Source: Asterias amurensis
Lineage: Eukaryota; Echinodermata; Asteroidea; Forcipulatida; Asteriidae
DNA: 64,000 nt
Assembly: GCF_032118995.1 (NCBI RefSeq)
Contig: NC_092665.1
Coordinates: 15,830,012-15,894,011, forward strand
Direction of reading: 5' to 3'
Shown here: positions 43,708-55,637 of the stretch, in pieces
How positions within the stretch are numbered: position 1 is the first letter of the stretch
How the letters are laid out: every line of letters begins with the position of its first letter
Position numbers and translations under genes: made by a program
The notes under the pieces: generated by a model
What the model was told of the DNA's origin: nothing
Databases searched by the model: none
Seen by the model: the letters and a program-made list of their open reading frames with translations, nothing else

Positions 43708-44866
43708 CTAAAGTTTGAGTTCTGTGTACACGTCGAGTGTCGATTCTTGTGGACCGAGCTCCATGTATGGTCCTGTCTGTCCAGTTACATCCTTCTGATT
43801 GGAGGGCGTGTTCGAGGAAGGTACCAGCCGGGAGAGATCCGTACGTACCCCGCTTAGATTGGAAGGAGAAGGGTTCACTATGGTGTAGTTGGGAACCTCT
43901 GCTTTGGCTGCAGACGAGGCCTGGCTGTCCTTGCGTATCGAAGTGGCATAAATATGGGATGGATTTTGCTGGTTTGGCCCCTTGTCTGAGGTTGAATTAC
44001 TTGTCATTTTACGTCGGTACACGAAGTATGAGACGAGGATGGTAACCAGACCGACAAGAAGGATTAGACAGATATGTTATACCAGTAATTACACCAACAG
44101 AGAGGCCGGGTTCGTCAGTAGAAATTATTGGAGTTGTTATAGGCGTGGTATGGTAGGGGATGACGGTCAAGGGTCCTATCTTGCAGGAAAGAGGCGTCCA
44201 GTTTTGATTCTTTGGTGTTATTGAAAAACAGAAAAAGGTGACTCTATCATCTGAAACCTTGACACCCTTCTGCAACCGTGATCCTGAGTGGGTTACTGGT
44301 AGAGGAGTGTCGACCCAGTCTGGCCTTTCTATAGGACTGTTCGTATCACTGACCACTGGGGTTCTTTCATCGATGACCGTGCTACATGTCAGAATGTCTC
44401 CCTCGTTCACAACTGCCGGACCGTTCGGGAAACAGACTGGAAACTCTTCGGTCGAGTTTACAGTAAAATCAACTTGTCCATTTGTAATTATAGTCCCAGA
44501 GCCTTTCGCAATAATGACGCACAAGTATAACCCTTCATCCGATTTCATGAGGTTGGTGATTGTGAGACTTTGGCAATAAAGTTTCACTATTTCATTAATT
44601 AGATCAGGATGGCTGAGGGACATTCTGTCTTCCTGTGTGACATTGGCGAAAGACGAGTTATAAAATCTTTGCCAGGTAAACATATGAGCGTTGGGGTCAA
44701 AGCCAGTAGCGTTACAGGTCAGAGTAACATTACCATTCCCGACTGGTTGACTAGGGAAACTTCTTACTGCCAAGACAGTGACCTGACTGACCTGACGATG
44801 GCTCGCTGATGGGAGACCGAGCCAAAAGAAGACTAAACAGCAACCACGGATACGGAGGATTCCCAT
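43708..44866 (-). pseudogene. B7: B-family receptor with a frameshift in the membrane helix
   Basis: Start at MGILRI (first in-frame ATG). Signal peptide, V-like domain with both cysteines and the whole four-cysteine domain (SCKIGPL) are open. A 1-base insertion near 44073 (AGATATGTT against AGATTGTT in B9) shifts the frame inside the transmembrane segment, giving a 285-residue product that ends without a membrane helix. The other frame keeps the tail: one 12-residue repeat altered to YTIV, then YMEL and YTELKL. If transcribed, it might be secreted as a soluble ectodomain; otherwise it is a young pseudogene or carries a sequencing error. Confidence 0.8.
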
Positions 44867-45366
44867 GTTGGATTGTTGTTTCCCTGGTTGTAAGTTGGTA
44901 ATCCACACCAAATTTCTCTAGAGCAGTAACTGCTGATGTATTTCCGGATGAATATTGAAATACAATAATATTTGCAGTAATGAACACCTTCAGTTACATA
45001 CATATACCAATGGGTTTTGCTTTGTAAGTTTAGCAGCAATAATGTCAAACATCAACTGAGTGATCATAACTCAATAAACAACGTATACAAAGTTCCAAAC
45101 GTCACTTGACAATTCTGTTTGCACCAACCACCACAGATCCTCACAACGCAGATCCCGTTTTTTTTAAATGGAGACAAGAAAGTTCGGCTAATTCAGTTTC
45201 AACAAATCGCTCTATAAGTTTACTAGAAGGCAAGATTTCATTATCACTGCAAGTACATCCGTCTGTAATTGCTAACATTGGATGAAGTTTTAGAACCCAG
45301 AGCTCGAAACACGAAAACCCACTAGCGTATCCATGTGTAGTAATTGCTGTAAGACGATGTGACCTC

Positions 45367-45374
45367 TGACGTCA
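45367..45374. promoter_or_regulatory. CRE-like TGACGTCA upstream of B7
   Basis: Perfect site, 501 bp upstream of the B7 ATG, in the same block as at B5 and B9. Confidence 0.4.
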
Positions 45375-45661
45375 TGTCACACGAAAACCATAACATGATT
45401 CGCGCGCAAACCGCCGGGCAAAACCTTTGTGTTTTGGCAGCCAGCTAGAAAGTGTATGCAATCTTACCATGACTACATGTCTTTTTGCCCGGCGAAACAT
45501 GAAGTGTACCGTGTGTTTTGTTTGGTAAACCCTCCCACAGTTATTTAAATGAACAATTCTTGTGTACCGAAACCTGAAGTCATTAATGTGGACGCAGTTT
45601 TTTAACTATTTTCATCAGTTTATTATTCAATTTTTTTTTCTTCAACAGCTTCAGTATTATT

Positions 45662-45857
45662 CATGTTGGTTTTACCGGGCTACACCGATGCATGTAACCA
45701 CTTTATACTCTGTACTTTCCCGAGTTCTGTGAAAAAATACCACAGGCATATTACTCGGGTGGGACTCTAACCCAAACCCACGACATTTGCAATTCTAGAG
45801 CATCGCTTACCAACTGGACCACCGAGATTGCCCACTAGCAAGAGGCTGTTAAAACCA
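45662..45857 (-). mobile_element. Old SINE copy upstream of B7
   Basis: Nearly the same as 37262-37455, carried along by segmental duplication. Confidence 0.75.
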
Positions 45858-46127
45858 TTGTTTTGTTCATATTATGTAACAACACTTCCGTGTAAGGAAA
45901 TGCAGTTTGTTAGGAAGTACAACTTTCATGAGAAATAAGTATGTTTATCATGGCTATGAACAGTGGCGTATAACCAAAAGGGACTGTTAAAGTTCGAAAA
46001 TATTTTAGCAAATAGTCAATGTTGATAATATGGGGAAGAAATTATTAAAAAGTTGGTAGTATTTTCAAAATGCGTCCGTTACAATATGTACAGTTTTTTT
46101 GTGCGTACATGCCAAGGTAAGGTTCTC

Positions 46128-47246
46128 CTAAAGTTCGAGTTCTGTGTACACGTCGAGTGTCGATTCTTGTGGACCGAGCTCCATGTATGGTCCTGCCTGT
46201 CCCATTACATCCTTCTGATTAAAAGGCGTGTTCGAGGAAGGTACCAGCCGGGATAGATCCGTACGTGCCCCTCTTAGACTGGAAGAAGAAGGGTTCACAT
46301 TGATGTAGTTGGGAACCTCTGCTTTGGCTGCAGACGAGGCCTGGCTATCCTCACGTATCGAAGTGGCATAAATATGGGATGGATTTTGCTGGTTTGGCCC
46401 CGTGTCTGAGGTGGTATTACGTGTCCTTTTACGATACACGAAGTATGAGACGAGGATGGTAACCAGGCCAACAAGAAGGATTAAAGGGATTGCTATACCA
46501 ATAATTACACCAACAGAGTGACCAGGCGTGGTTGGGTAGGGGATGACGGTCAAGGGTCCTATCTTGCAGGAAAGAGACGTCCAGTTTTGATTCTCTGGTG
46601 TTATTGAAAAACAGAAAAATGTGACTCCATCATCTGAGACTTGGACACTCTTCTGCAACCGTAGTCCAAGTTCGTTTCCTGCTTGAGTTGAATTAATTTC
46701 CCAATCTGGCCTTTCTACGGGACTGTTCGTATCACTGACCACTGGGGTTCTTTCATTGATGACCGTGCTACATGTCAGAATGTCTCCCTCGTTCACAACT
46801 GCCGGACCGTCCGTGAAACAGACTGGAAACTCTTCGGTTGAGTTTACAGTAAGACGCCCTCCTCCATTTGTAAGTAAAGTTCCTGCAGTGTCGTTCGCAA
46901 TAATGACGCACAAGTATAACCCTTCATCCGATTTTATGAGGTTGGTGATTGTGAGACTTTGGGAATAAAGTTTCACTATTTCATTAATTAGATTATCAGG
47001 GCTGAAGGACATTCTGTGATCCGGTATTACATTGACGCAAGACGAGTTGTAAGATCTTAGCCAGGTAAACATGTGAGCGTTGGGGTCAAAGCCAGCCGCG
47101 GAGCATGTAAGAGTAACATTACCATTCTCAACTGGTTGCACTGGGAAACTGGAGACAGTGACCTGACTGACTTGACATTCACTCGGTGATGGTAGACAAA
47201 GCCAGAAAAAGACGAAACAGCCACTAATGATAGAAATAATTCCCAT
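46128..47246 (-). CDS. B8: Ig-type receptor with ITAM-like tail and one YINV motif (372 aa)
   Basis: Intact B gene, start at MGIISI (an upstream in-frame ATG would add 28 residues before the signal peptide and is thought less likely). Signal peptide about 1-24; V-like domain with Cys48, Trp62, Cys113 (YLCV) and an extra Cys70; four-cysteine domain with Cys143, 159, 212 and 227 ending SCKIGPL; a stalk shortened to PYPTTPGHS; transmembrane helix about 245-270. The tail has one 12-residue repeat (Y314, YINV), then YMEL (Y354) and YTEL (Y367), spacing 13. Likely activating receptor. Nearly the same ectodomain as B1 and B6. Confidence 0.9.
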   Translation of the reverse strand: MGIISIISGCFVFFWLCLPSPSECQVSQVTVSSFPVQPVENGNVTLTCSAAGFDPNAHMFTWLRSYNSSCVNVIPDHRMSFSPDNLINEIVKLYSQSLTITNLIKSDEGLYLCVIIANDTAGTLLTNGGGRLTVNSTEEFPVCFTDGPAVVNEGDILTCSTVINERTPVVSDTNSPVERPDWEINSTQAGNELGLRLQKSVQVSDDGVTFFCFSITPENQNWTSLSCKIGPLTVIPYPTTPGHSVGVIIGIAIPLILLVGLVTILVSYFVYRKRTRNTTSDTGPNQQNPSHIYATSIREDSQASSAAKAEVPNYINVNPSSSSLRGARTDLSRLVPSSNTPFNQKDVMGQAGPYMELGPQESTLDVYTELEL

Positions 47247-47797
47247 TTTGGATGGTCGAAAATTTCGCGATACTTTCGGTCCACGTTTCTGTATTTTCAA
47301 AAGAAATTCGATCGTGTTTTTCAGCTTCATGACACAAAACAGTCAATCCAGTTGCAATAAACCCTCAATCTCGGTAGTTTTTACTTGTTAACGAATATGG
47401 TCCATCCAAAGTGCATCACAGAGTACACGCCAACGCAACCAAATACATCGGCAACGGGGGTGTGTATTTCGAGTTTCTATCGAATGAAACCTTCAACAAG
47501 TCACTCAAAGATGCAAAAACAGTCGTCACTTGATGAGACGAGTATGTTGAAAGAATCTATCAACTACACCTTGCCCTCCACTGTGTTATTTCCTTGTGGA
47601 CCAACATGCCAAGTTTAACATTAGACCATGTCGGGTTGTGAGCAATATGGTTGCCCGTAGTCTAGAAAGTACATTTTTGAAGCAGCGATGCAAAACCTAA
47701 TTTGAATAAAAGTAGATTCAAATCTGGTGCGATTTAGGGATCTTTTCATCAACAGGTTGCGGGAAATCGTGTATTCGTGTGCAGTGGACTGTAGAAG

Positions 47798-47805
47798 TGA
47801 CGTCA
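47798..47805. promoter_or_regulatory. CRE-like TGACGTCA upstream of B8
   Basis: Perfect site, 552 bp upstream of the B8 ATG, same block as at B1 and B6. Confidence 0.4.
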
Positions 47806-48360
47806 TGGTACCGACATAGAACACGATGATGTTGTTAATATTCTAAGGATAATAGATCGAAAGCTATTTATTTTTTAAGTATGTGAAGTATAACTCAATA
47901 AGGCATTGGGTGTATTTATCTTAAATGATTACTTTCTATGACCATTTCTCGAAATCGGCGAGAGAATAATTTTGTGCTCATGAATAAAAACAAGTTGTAT
48001 TTATATAGAAGCCTTTAGAAAGATCGACAGACGCTAAAACATGAATAGATTCAGTAGGCCTACGTGGAATAAACCTGTTGGAATGGCTCTTTATTCTACA
48101 TCTCAGCAAAAAATACACAATCAGAATGCCTGGTTTTATGCTCAAACAATTAAGAAGGAGGTACACACTGGTGGACTATTATTAACAAGAAAATAACTGT
48201 AGAAAAGACAGAGGCTGGCTACAGACTTATGATTGTGAAGAGGTTGTAACAAGAGTGCTTCACCACAGCTTTAAACAAAATTACCATGGGGATGAGAGGG
48301 GAGGGGGGGGGGGGGGCGTCGGAACAGTGTTTCTGAGCTTTTCATTTCTCTGTCCTCATG

Positions 48361-48511
48361 TTAGGCCGAATGTGGCGGCTACAGCTACAGCTACGGCTAC
48401 GGCTACGGCTGTCGCTAAGGGTGTTGCTATAAGGATGTCCTATACCTCAACGCATGATGACGCAACAATCTAGCTGTAGCCGTAGCCGTAGCCGCTTTGG
48501 ACACGGCCTTA
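48361..48511. repeat. GCTACG-rich hairpin element, copy 3
   Basis: Paralogue of 4838-4973 and 39844-39994, again with several GCTACG hexamers. Confidence 0.6.
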
Positions 48512-49480
48512 GAATCCTGACTTGGACCAAGGCAAGTATATCGCATAGGCTGCAAGAAGGGGTAATAAATGGGGCGGGGAGAGGAATGGGCGGGATATTC
48601 TTCTACTTGATTACATTTCGATAGCCCACTAGGGAACTTAAATGACAAATAATAATAACTGCTTTTTGTTTAATACTTTATGCACACTCTTTATTAAAAC
48701 AAAACAAAATATGAAACAAAAATTAAAACATGCACAAAATGCTATACTTCAAATTTGTTTGGATAGTACAAACAATTACAAAATACGAGTGAAATAACAT
48801 ACGCGTGTTAAACGTTACGATTGATTAGAATACAATATGTCCATGTGTATTGATAGTGTCAAACGAGTCAATTTATGGCCAACGGTTTCGAAGACATTTC
48901 GAAGAAAATTATCACTTTAAAAATGTAACCCTTTGTTCAGAAAATCTATAAAAAATGTATATATACATATTAAAAATCCGGGCCGTCTCGGATAGTCAGA
49001 TTCTTTAAGAAATTCTTTTGTTTCCTTTCAAAGTGTTTCTTTTGACACAGTGCAATTGGTTGCGTCTAAGTTGGCAATAAAATGGCCCTTCATAACAGTA
49101 GGCTCGTTTTTATGTTTGAAATTGAAAAAGGTAATTGGTCCATTCGCGAAGTGTCACTTTGTTTTCACTGCACTGGAATTAAATGCAATGTTGGACCATA
49201 CATGAATAATCAGGGCATCAAATTTGACTTGAATACACCACAGCTCAGACAGAAATGTTAAAAGTTATGTCTTTGGTTATAAGTAAAACAAAACAAAATA
49301 TTTAAATCAACAAAATGTACAGCGCAAATCATAACTTGAATACAATAAGAAGTATGTGTTTAACTGAGTAAAATAAACCATTGCTTTTACTGTATTCTGC
49401 ATACTGTGTGAACTCTTATTATACAAAGAAGTATGCTGTTGTAGTTAGTTTACAATAACATTGTAGTAAATAATAACAAA

Positions 49481-49833
49481 GACACTGGACACCTTTGGTA
49501 GTTGTCAAAGACCAGTGTTTGGCACTTGGTGTAACCCAACATCTGTATAAAATAACAAACCTGTGAAAAATTTGGCACAAAGTTGCAAGAAAATAATTTA
49601 AGTAAAGAAAAAAAAACCACCCTCGTGACAATGTTCGTGCTTTCAGATAAAAAGTCTTTTAATGTTTTAGTGAGAACTTACCACTTTCTCAAAAACTCAA
49701 CTTCAGAGAAAGTCATTTCTCACACTGTTTTATACCATCATCATTATACTTGCAGCTTTCCGCTGCTCGTTATCAAGAAAGTTTTTGTGCTCATACATTT
49801 TGAGTTATTACTAAACGTGACCAGTGACTTTAA
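49481..49833 (-). mobile_element. Degenerate TTAA-family MITE
   Basis: Paralogue of 5757-6118 and 41475-41835 (AAGACACTGGACACCTTTGG ... ACGTGACCAGTGACTTT). Confidence 0.5.
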
Positions 49834-50474
49834 TTTAAATGATCTTTTATAAAGCACGATCAACAAGCCAACTTCAGCCTTGTTTATTGTTTTGGTGAAT
49901 TTAGTCTTGATTTCCTTAACATACTCCACCCGACTGAGCCCAAACTTGTTAGGGGAACCACCAGTTCACTCCCATGATATTTTGGTCATGTTGGTTGTAT
50001 GAAAGAAAATGCGCAAAACGCATTACTTATGCAGTGAAAAGGCGTTTTGTAGTATTCAACTCTATTGTACTGCTGAATGACGAGCAGTGCTGGGAACGAG
50101 GTGAACAATAACAACAACACCGATCTCAGGGTTAACTTATATTGTAATTCATAAATCTGCTAAACACACGAAGTTGCTAATAATCACAATTCTAGATAAT
50201 TGTGCTGATGCATATGGGGTGTACAAAAACTACAACACCGTCTCTGGGTTAACATATCCTTATAATTGTTAAAATATGCTAATTGCAAATGTTTACAAAC
50301 AATCACAACACTATTGGTGTTGCAGAATACCAGCTAAAATACAACGCACACGTACAGCAAACGCGCCTGGTTCCTTACTATTTTTTTGGCTAGCAGTATT
50401 CAACCTGCTTAGCGGCATTTCTTCGGTTTAAGTGAACTTTGTGAACTGGATATATTTTGAGCCAACTTGTAGTA

Positions 50475-52028
50475 TTACACGCGAATATCAGCATACAAAG
50501 TTTCTTGCGGATTTACCAATTGTTTGTTTTCGTCTTGTCCTTCTTTCTCAAGATCTAGGTCAGCATAGACGACTGTCTGGGAAGACCCTTGCTCCATCTT
50601 ATCGGGCATCTCTTCACGTCTTGAGAACTTCTTGGGTTTCCTCACCGGCTGTGAAGGTTGTCCAGTCGTGTCTGCGCTCTGCGAAGTGCCTCCACTGCCG
50701 TCTGCGTTGTTTACACGGGGCTTGATCACCTGAGCGTAAATCTGTGGTGTTTGTTGCGGGGGATCCGACGCACCAGGACGGCCTCTCTCGCTATGGTTTC
50801 GTCCGGTGGTTGCATGGGTTTGGTCGGTGTCATCGTGTGGTTTTCGGGGAATTCCAACGCTGGGCTCCTGGTCGGACGGCTGCTTAACTTCACTGCTGAT
50901 ATTAGCACCGGCTACTGCAATGTTCAGGTTAAGACGCAGGGAAATGTTCATGTCTGGCTCACGGGTTACGATAGATGATTCTGCGTATATGTTTGACTCA
51001 ACTCCCGGTCGACCAGGCTGTGAGACACCCACCGACTGCTCTTCCAGGACAGAATTGTAAGAAGGAGGTACTTCATCCCTGTCCCTACTTATCAGTTCAT
51101 TTGGACTCCTGGTATCTTCACGAGCATGTGGGGTTTTCTGGGAGCTGCCGCAGTCGATGAGGTAGTCTTTGGGGTGAAACCATCGCCTAGGATCACATCG
51201 ACAACACAGTGTATGTATTGCGATAATAACGATAAGGACGACCACGCCAATGACAATACCGGTGATTTGACCAGCAGACAGTCTTGATTTTATTTTGGGT
51301 GTTATTGTGGATTCGATGTCGACAACTTTCAAAGGTCCAATAATGCAAAACAGATTCATGTCAGACGACGGTAAGTTTGCAACGCAGATATACGTTTGTA
51401 AATTATCCGATGATGTAACATTTTTTAATAACAGAGTTTTACAACCATGCTGATATGAGTAGTAGAGCGTCCATTCATCATTATCTGCACTAATCGATGC
51501 AGTTGCGTTACCAGATGTATTGCAGGAGATGAAACTTCCAGTGTTTACTGTCCCCGGACCGTTTGGAGTGCAGAACGGGAAGGCATCTCTGGGGTACACA
51601 GACAAAACTAGTTTTTTGTCTAAGACCCCCACAAAGGACATCTCACCAGTTGAATGAATAAGATTGCATTGGTATGTTCCTGTATCAGTTGTCTTTACTT
51701 CAGTGAATGTTAGATTGAAGGTTGAAATCAAACCCTTTGTGAAGCTAACCAGATATCGCTCATTTCTATAAACAGACAAGTCCGTACTGGTAACAACGAA
51801 ACTGCCTGACCCCTCTTTAACCCACGATAGAAAATGAGTTGAAGCATGGAAACCAGCAACATGACAGAGAAGACTGACCGTAGATCCCTCCCGCTGCACC
51901 ATCATGTTGGGAGAAACTTCAAGAGTCATTGAAGGATATGACTGACAGCGAACCGAGAATATCAGCGAAGAAAACATCAATGCTAAAAACCAAACACCTT
52001 TCACAATGTCTCTACGTTGATCCTCCAT
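50475..52028 (-). CDS. A8: Ig-type receptor with long ITIM/ITSM-like tail (517 aa)
   Basis: Intact long A gene, ATG at 52028. Signal peptide about 1-30; V-like domain with both cysteines (LLCHV, GTYQC) and LSW core; four-cysteine domain with an extra cysteine (YQHGC) ending CIIGPL; a stalk shortened compared with A2; transmembrane helix AGQITGIVIGVVVLIVIIAI; juxtamembrane HTLCCRCDPRRW. The tail of about 240 residues holds YNSVL, NIYAES, IYAQV, VVYADL (Y488, ITIM-like) and TLYADI (Y512, ITSM-like), the last two 24 residues apart as in A2. Likely inhibitory receptor. Its ectodomain is the apparent donor type for the ITAM-tailed A6. Confidence 0.9.
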   Translation of the reverse strand: MEDQRRDIVKGVWFLALMFSSLIFSVRCQSYPSMTLEVSPNMMVQREGSTVSLLCHVAGFHASTHFLSWVKEGSGSFVVTSTDLSVYRNERYLVSFTKGLISTFNLTFTEVKTTDTGTYQCNLIHSTGEMSFVGVLDKKLVLSVYPRDAFPFCTPNGPGTVNTGSFISCNTSGNATASISADNDEWTLYYSYQHGCKTLLLKNVTSSDNLQTYICVANLPSSDMNLFCIIGPLKVVDIESTITPKIKSRLSAGQITGIVIGVVVLIVIIAIHTLCCRCDPRRWFHPKDYLIDCGSSQKTPHAREDTRSPNELISRDRDEVPPSYNSVLEEQSVGVSQPGRPGVESNIYAESSIVTREPDMNISLRLNLNIAVAGANISSEVKQPSDQEPSVGIPRKPHDDTDQTHATTGRNHSERGRPGASDPPQQTPQIYAQVIKPRVNNADGSGGTSQSADTTGQPSQPVRKPKKFSRREEMPDKMEQGSSQTVVYADLDLEKEGQDENKQLVNPQETLYADIRV

Positions 52029-53101
52029 GGTCGTATGTTGACTACGCCGTGAAGTAAAAAATCAGTAATGGATGGAACACGACTCAACTTCTGTAGACTC
52101 AGTGAATGTCTAGTTCCTATATTAGTCTTTACTGATTGTATTGTGCACCATTGGACTGTTCAAACCTTCTTGTATATAGCATGAGTATATTCCGTCATCA
52201 ATTTGAAAGTGATTTGGGTGATATCAACCTCGCTATTTGGTCCCAGTCTCGAAACTGATTTTCTGTTTTCTGTCTGCGCACACAAAGTAAACTCAACATC
52301 ATAACAACACGGGAGTTGCTGTCGTGTATTTTCAACAACTTGTTTCCTTGTTATGAATCGTTAAACGCAGTTGTGAAGTTTAGGGTCGTGACCTCTGTGT
52401 GTACCTTTCTTAGGTAAATTCGTGGGTGCGAGTGAATAATGTGTTATATTATACGGTTTCTCCTTTCATAAACACAAATATATGAACTCTGGTTTTAACT
52501 GCTCGGGGATACTGAAGCGATGAATACATTTTTCAGTACAGAAAATATTATTTTGACGAGGTTTTGAATTCTGGCATCTTGTGATTGTTCTGTAAGAAAC
52601 TGTTGTTGCAATATTTAAATAAATAACAAAATAATACTTTTTTTTCAAGTGGAATTGTTTTTTTTTTCATAGGTAAGACTCCTATGACACTTTCGTGTAA
52701 AACTAAGTCAAGTATGGTCATCATAGCTATGATCAGTGACGTCACCAGAGGAAAAGAGCGCATGGAATTTGTCAAGTCCCAAAATTTGTAGCAAATTGTC
52801 AACCTCCATGGTCCAGACTTTAAATTAAAATTAGGATTTGTAACACCATGTGAATATCTCTTTTTGAGTCGTGTCATCCATCAATAAAGTCCAGCATTTT
52901 TCTGAAGACAATCAGAGCGTGCTTATCGAAACGTTGAGTCTTTAACCCCCGGTTCTTTTCAAAACCACAACTAATGAAAAAAGGAGATATCCATATGGTT
53001 CTACCGCCAATCTCTCCAAAAGTTTGCAATATTTCCAAAAGTGCATTCATTACAATATTATGTAGAGTTTTTTCTGCGCGTACATCTCAAGGCAAGGTTC
53101 C
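52029..53101. other. Intergenic: A8 upstream and B9 downstream
   Basis: No gene. Paralogous to 34111-35191; the left part (A8 upstream) is also like the flank left behind at A7. Confidence 0.65.
52173..52394 (-). promoter_or_regulatory. A8 upstream block: TATATA and GGGTCGTGACCT
   Basis: TATATA at 52173-52178 (145 bp upstream) and GGGTCGTGACCT at 52383-52394 (355 bp upstream of the ATG). Confidence 0.4.
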
Positions 53102-54323
53102 CTAAAGTTTGAGTTCTGTGTACACATCGAGTGTCGAGTCTTGTGGACCGAGCTCCATGTATGGTCCTGTCTGTCCAGTTACATCCTTCTGATTGGAGGG
53201 CGTGTTCGAGGAAGGTACCAGCCGGGAGAGATCCGTACGTACCCCGCTTAGATTGGAAGGAGAAGGGTTCACATTGGCGTAGTTGGGAACCTCTGCTTTG
53301 GTGTTCACATTGTCGTAGTTGGGAACCTCTGCTTTGGTGTTCACATTGTCGTAGTTGGGAACCTCTGCTTTGGCTGCAGACGAGGCCTGGCTGTCCTTGC
53401 GTATCGAAGTAGCATAAATATGGGATGGATTTTGCTGGTTTGGCCCCGTGTCTGAGGTGGTATTACGTGTCCTTTTACGATACACGAAGTATGAGACGAG
53501 GATGATAACCAGGCCAACAAGAAGGATTAGACAGATTGTTATACCAATAATTACACCAACAGAGAGGCCGGGTTCGTCAGTAGAAATTATTGGAGTTGTT
53601 ATAGGCGTGGTAGGGTAGGGGATTACGGTCAAAGGTCCTATCCTGCAAGAAAGGGACGAGTTTGGGTTCTCTTGTGTTATTGAAAAACATAGAAATGTCA
53701 CACCATCATCTGAAGCTTGGACACTTCTGCAGTCGTGACCCTGAAGCGTTTATTGCTAAAGGAGCCTTGACCCAATCTGGTCTTTCTACGGGACTGTTCG
53801 TATCACTGACCACTGGGGTTCTTTCATCGATGACCGTGCTACATGTCAGAATGTCTCCCTCGTTCACAACTGCCGGACCGTCTGGGAGACAAACTGGAAA
53901 CTCTTCGGTTGAGTTTACCGTAAAACCAACTTGTCCATTTGTAATTATAGTCCCAGAGCCTTTCGCAATAATGACGCACAAGTATAACCCTCCATCTGAT
54001 TTCGTAAGATTGTTGATTGTGAGACTTTGGGAATAAAGTTTCACTATTTCATTAATTAGATCAGGAGGGCTGAGGGACATTCTGTCTTCCTGTGTGACAT
54101 TGGCGAAAGACGAGTTGTAAAATCTTAGCCAGGTAAACATGTGAGCGTTGGGGTCAAAGCCAGTAGCGTTGCAGGTCAGAGTAACATTACCATTTTCGAC
54201 TGGTTGTCTAGGGAAACTTCTTACTGCGAAGACAGTGACCTGACTGACCTGACAGTGGCTCGCTGATGGGAGACCGAGCCAAAAGAAGACTAAACAGCAA
54301 CCACGGATACAGAGGATTCCCAT
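53102..54323 (-). pseudogene. B9: B-family receptor with a frameshift
   Basis: Start at MGILCI. The V-like domain is intact and close to B7. Two bases are missing near 53731 (ACACTTCTGC against ACACTCTTCTGC), which shifts the frame in the four-cysteine domain. The downstream frame has SCRIGPL, stalk, transmembrane helix, three 12-residue repeats (YDNV, YDNV, YANV), YMEL and YTELKL. The tail is one of the richest in Y-x-N motifs in the window, so a recent loss is likely. Assembly error is the alternative. Confidence 0.82.
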
Positions 54324-54818
54324 GTTGGATTGTTGTTTCCCTGGTTGTAAGTTGCTAATCCACACCAAATTTCTCTAGAGCAGTAACTGCTTATGTATTT
54401 CCGGATGAATATGGAAATACAACATTTGCAGAAATTAACACCTTCAGTTACATACATATACCAATGGGTTTTGCTTTGTAAGTTTAGCAGCAATAATGTC
54501 AAACAACAGCTGAGTGATAATAACTCAATAAACAACGAATACAATGTTTCAATCGTCACTTGTCGATTCTGTTTGCACCAACCACCACAGATCCTCACAA
54601 CGCAGATCCCGTTTTTTTTTAAATGGAGACAAGAAAGTTCGGCTTATTCAGTTTCAACAAATCGCTCTACAAGTTTATTAGACAAGATTTCATTATCACT
54701 GCAAGTACATCCGTCTGTAATTGCTAACATTGGACGAAGTTTCAGAACCCGGAGCTCGAAACACGAAAACCCACTAGCATATCCATGTATAATAATTGCT
54801 GTAAGACGATGTGACCTC

Positions 54819-54826
54819 TGACGTCA
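54819..54826. promoter_or_regulatory. CRE-like TGACGTCA upstream of B9
   Basis: Perfect site, 496 bp upstream of the B9 ATG, same block as at B5 and B7. Confidence 0.4.
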
Positions 54827-55171
54827 TGTCACACGAAAACCATAACATGATTCGCGCGCAAACCGTCGGGCAAAACCTTTGTGTTTTGGCAGCCAGCTAG
54901 AAAGTGTATGCAATCTTACCATGACTACATGTCTTTTTGCCCGGCGAAACATGAAGTGTTTTTTTCAACAGAGGGCGGTTTGAATGTAAACATTGGTCAC
55001 ATCGTCTATACACCCTAGTCAGTTTGTGTGTTTGGTAAAACCCTCCCACAGTTATTTGAATGAACAATTCTTGTGCACCGAACCCTGAAGTCATTAATGT
55101 GGACGCAGTTTTTAAACTATTTTCATCAGTCTATTATTCAATTTTTTTTTCTTCAACAGCTTCAGTATTAT

Positions 55172-55370
55172 TCATGTTGGTTTTACCGGGCTACATCGAT
55201 GCATGTAACCATTTTATACTCTGTACTTTCCCGAGTTCTGTGAAAAATACCAGAGGCATATTACTCGGGTGGGACTCTTACCCAAACCCACGACATTTGC
55301 AATTCTAGAGCATCGCTTACCAACTGGACCACAGAGATTGCCCACTAGCAAGAGGCTGTTAAAACCATTA
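55172..55370 (-). mobile_element. Old SINE copy upstream of B9
   Basis: Paralogue of the copies at 37262-37455 and 45662-45857. Confidence 0.75.
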
Positions 55371-55637
55371 TTTTGTTCATATTATGTAACAACACTTCCG
55401 TGTAAGGAAATGCAGTTTGTTAGAAAGTACAACTTTCATGAGAAATAAGTATGTTTATCATGGCTATGAACAGTGGCGTATAACCAAAAGGGACTGTCAA
55501 GGTTCGAAAATATTTTAGCAAATAGTCAATGTTGATAATATGGGGAAGACATTATTAAAAAGTTGGTAGTATTTTCAAAATGCGTCCGTTACAATATGTA
55601 CAGTTTTTCTGTGCGTACATGCCAAGGTAAGGTTCTC

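Larger units (their letters stand above)
44867..46127. other. Intergenic: B7 upstream and B8 downstream
   Basis: No gene. Paralogous to 36416-37722 and 54324-55637. Confidence 0.65.
47247..50474. other. Intergenic: B8 upstream to A8 downstream
   Basis: No gene. Paralogous to 2338-6774 and 38850-42481. A G homopolymer lies near 48300-48317. Confidence 0.7.
54324..55637. other. Intergenic: B9 upstream and B10 downstream
   Basis: No gene. Paralogous to 36416-37722 and 44867-46127. Confidence 0.65.
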
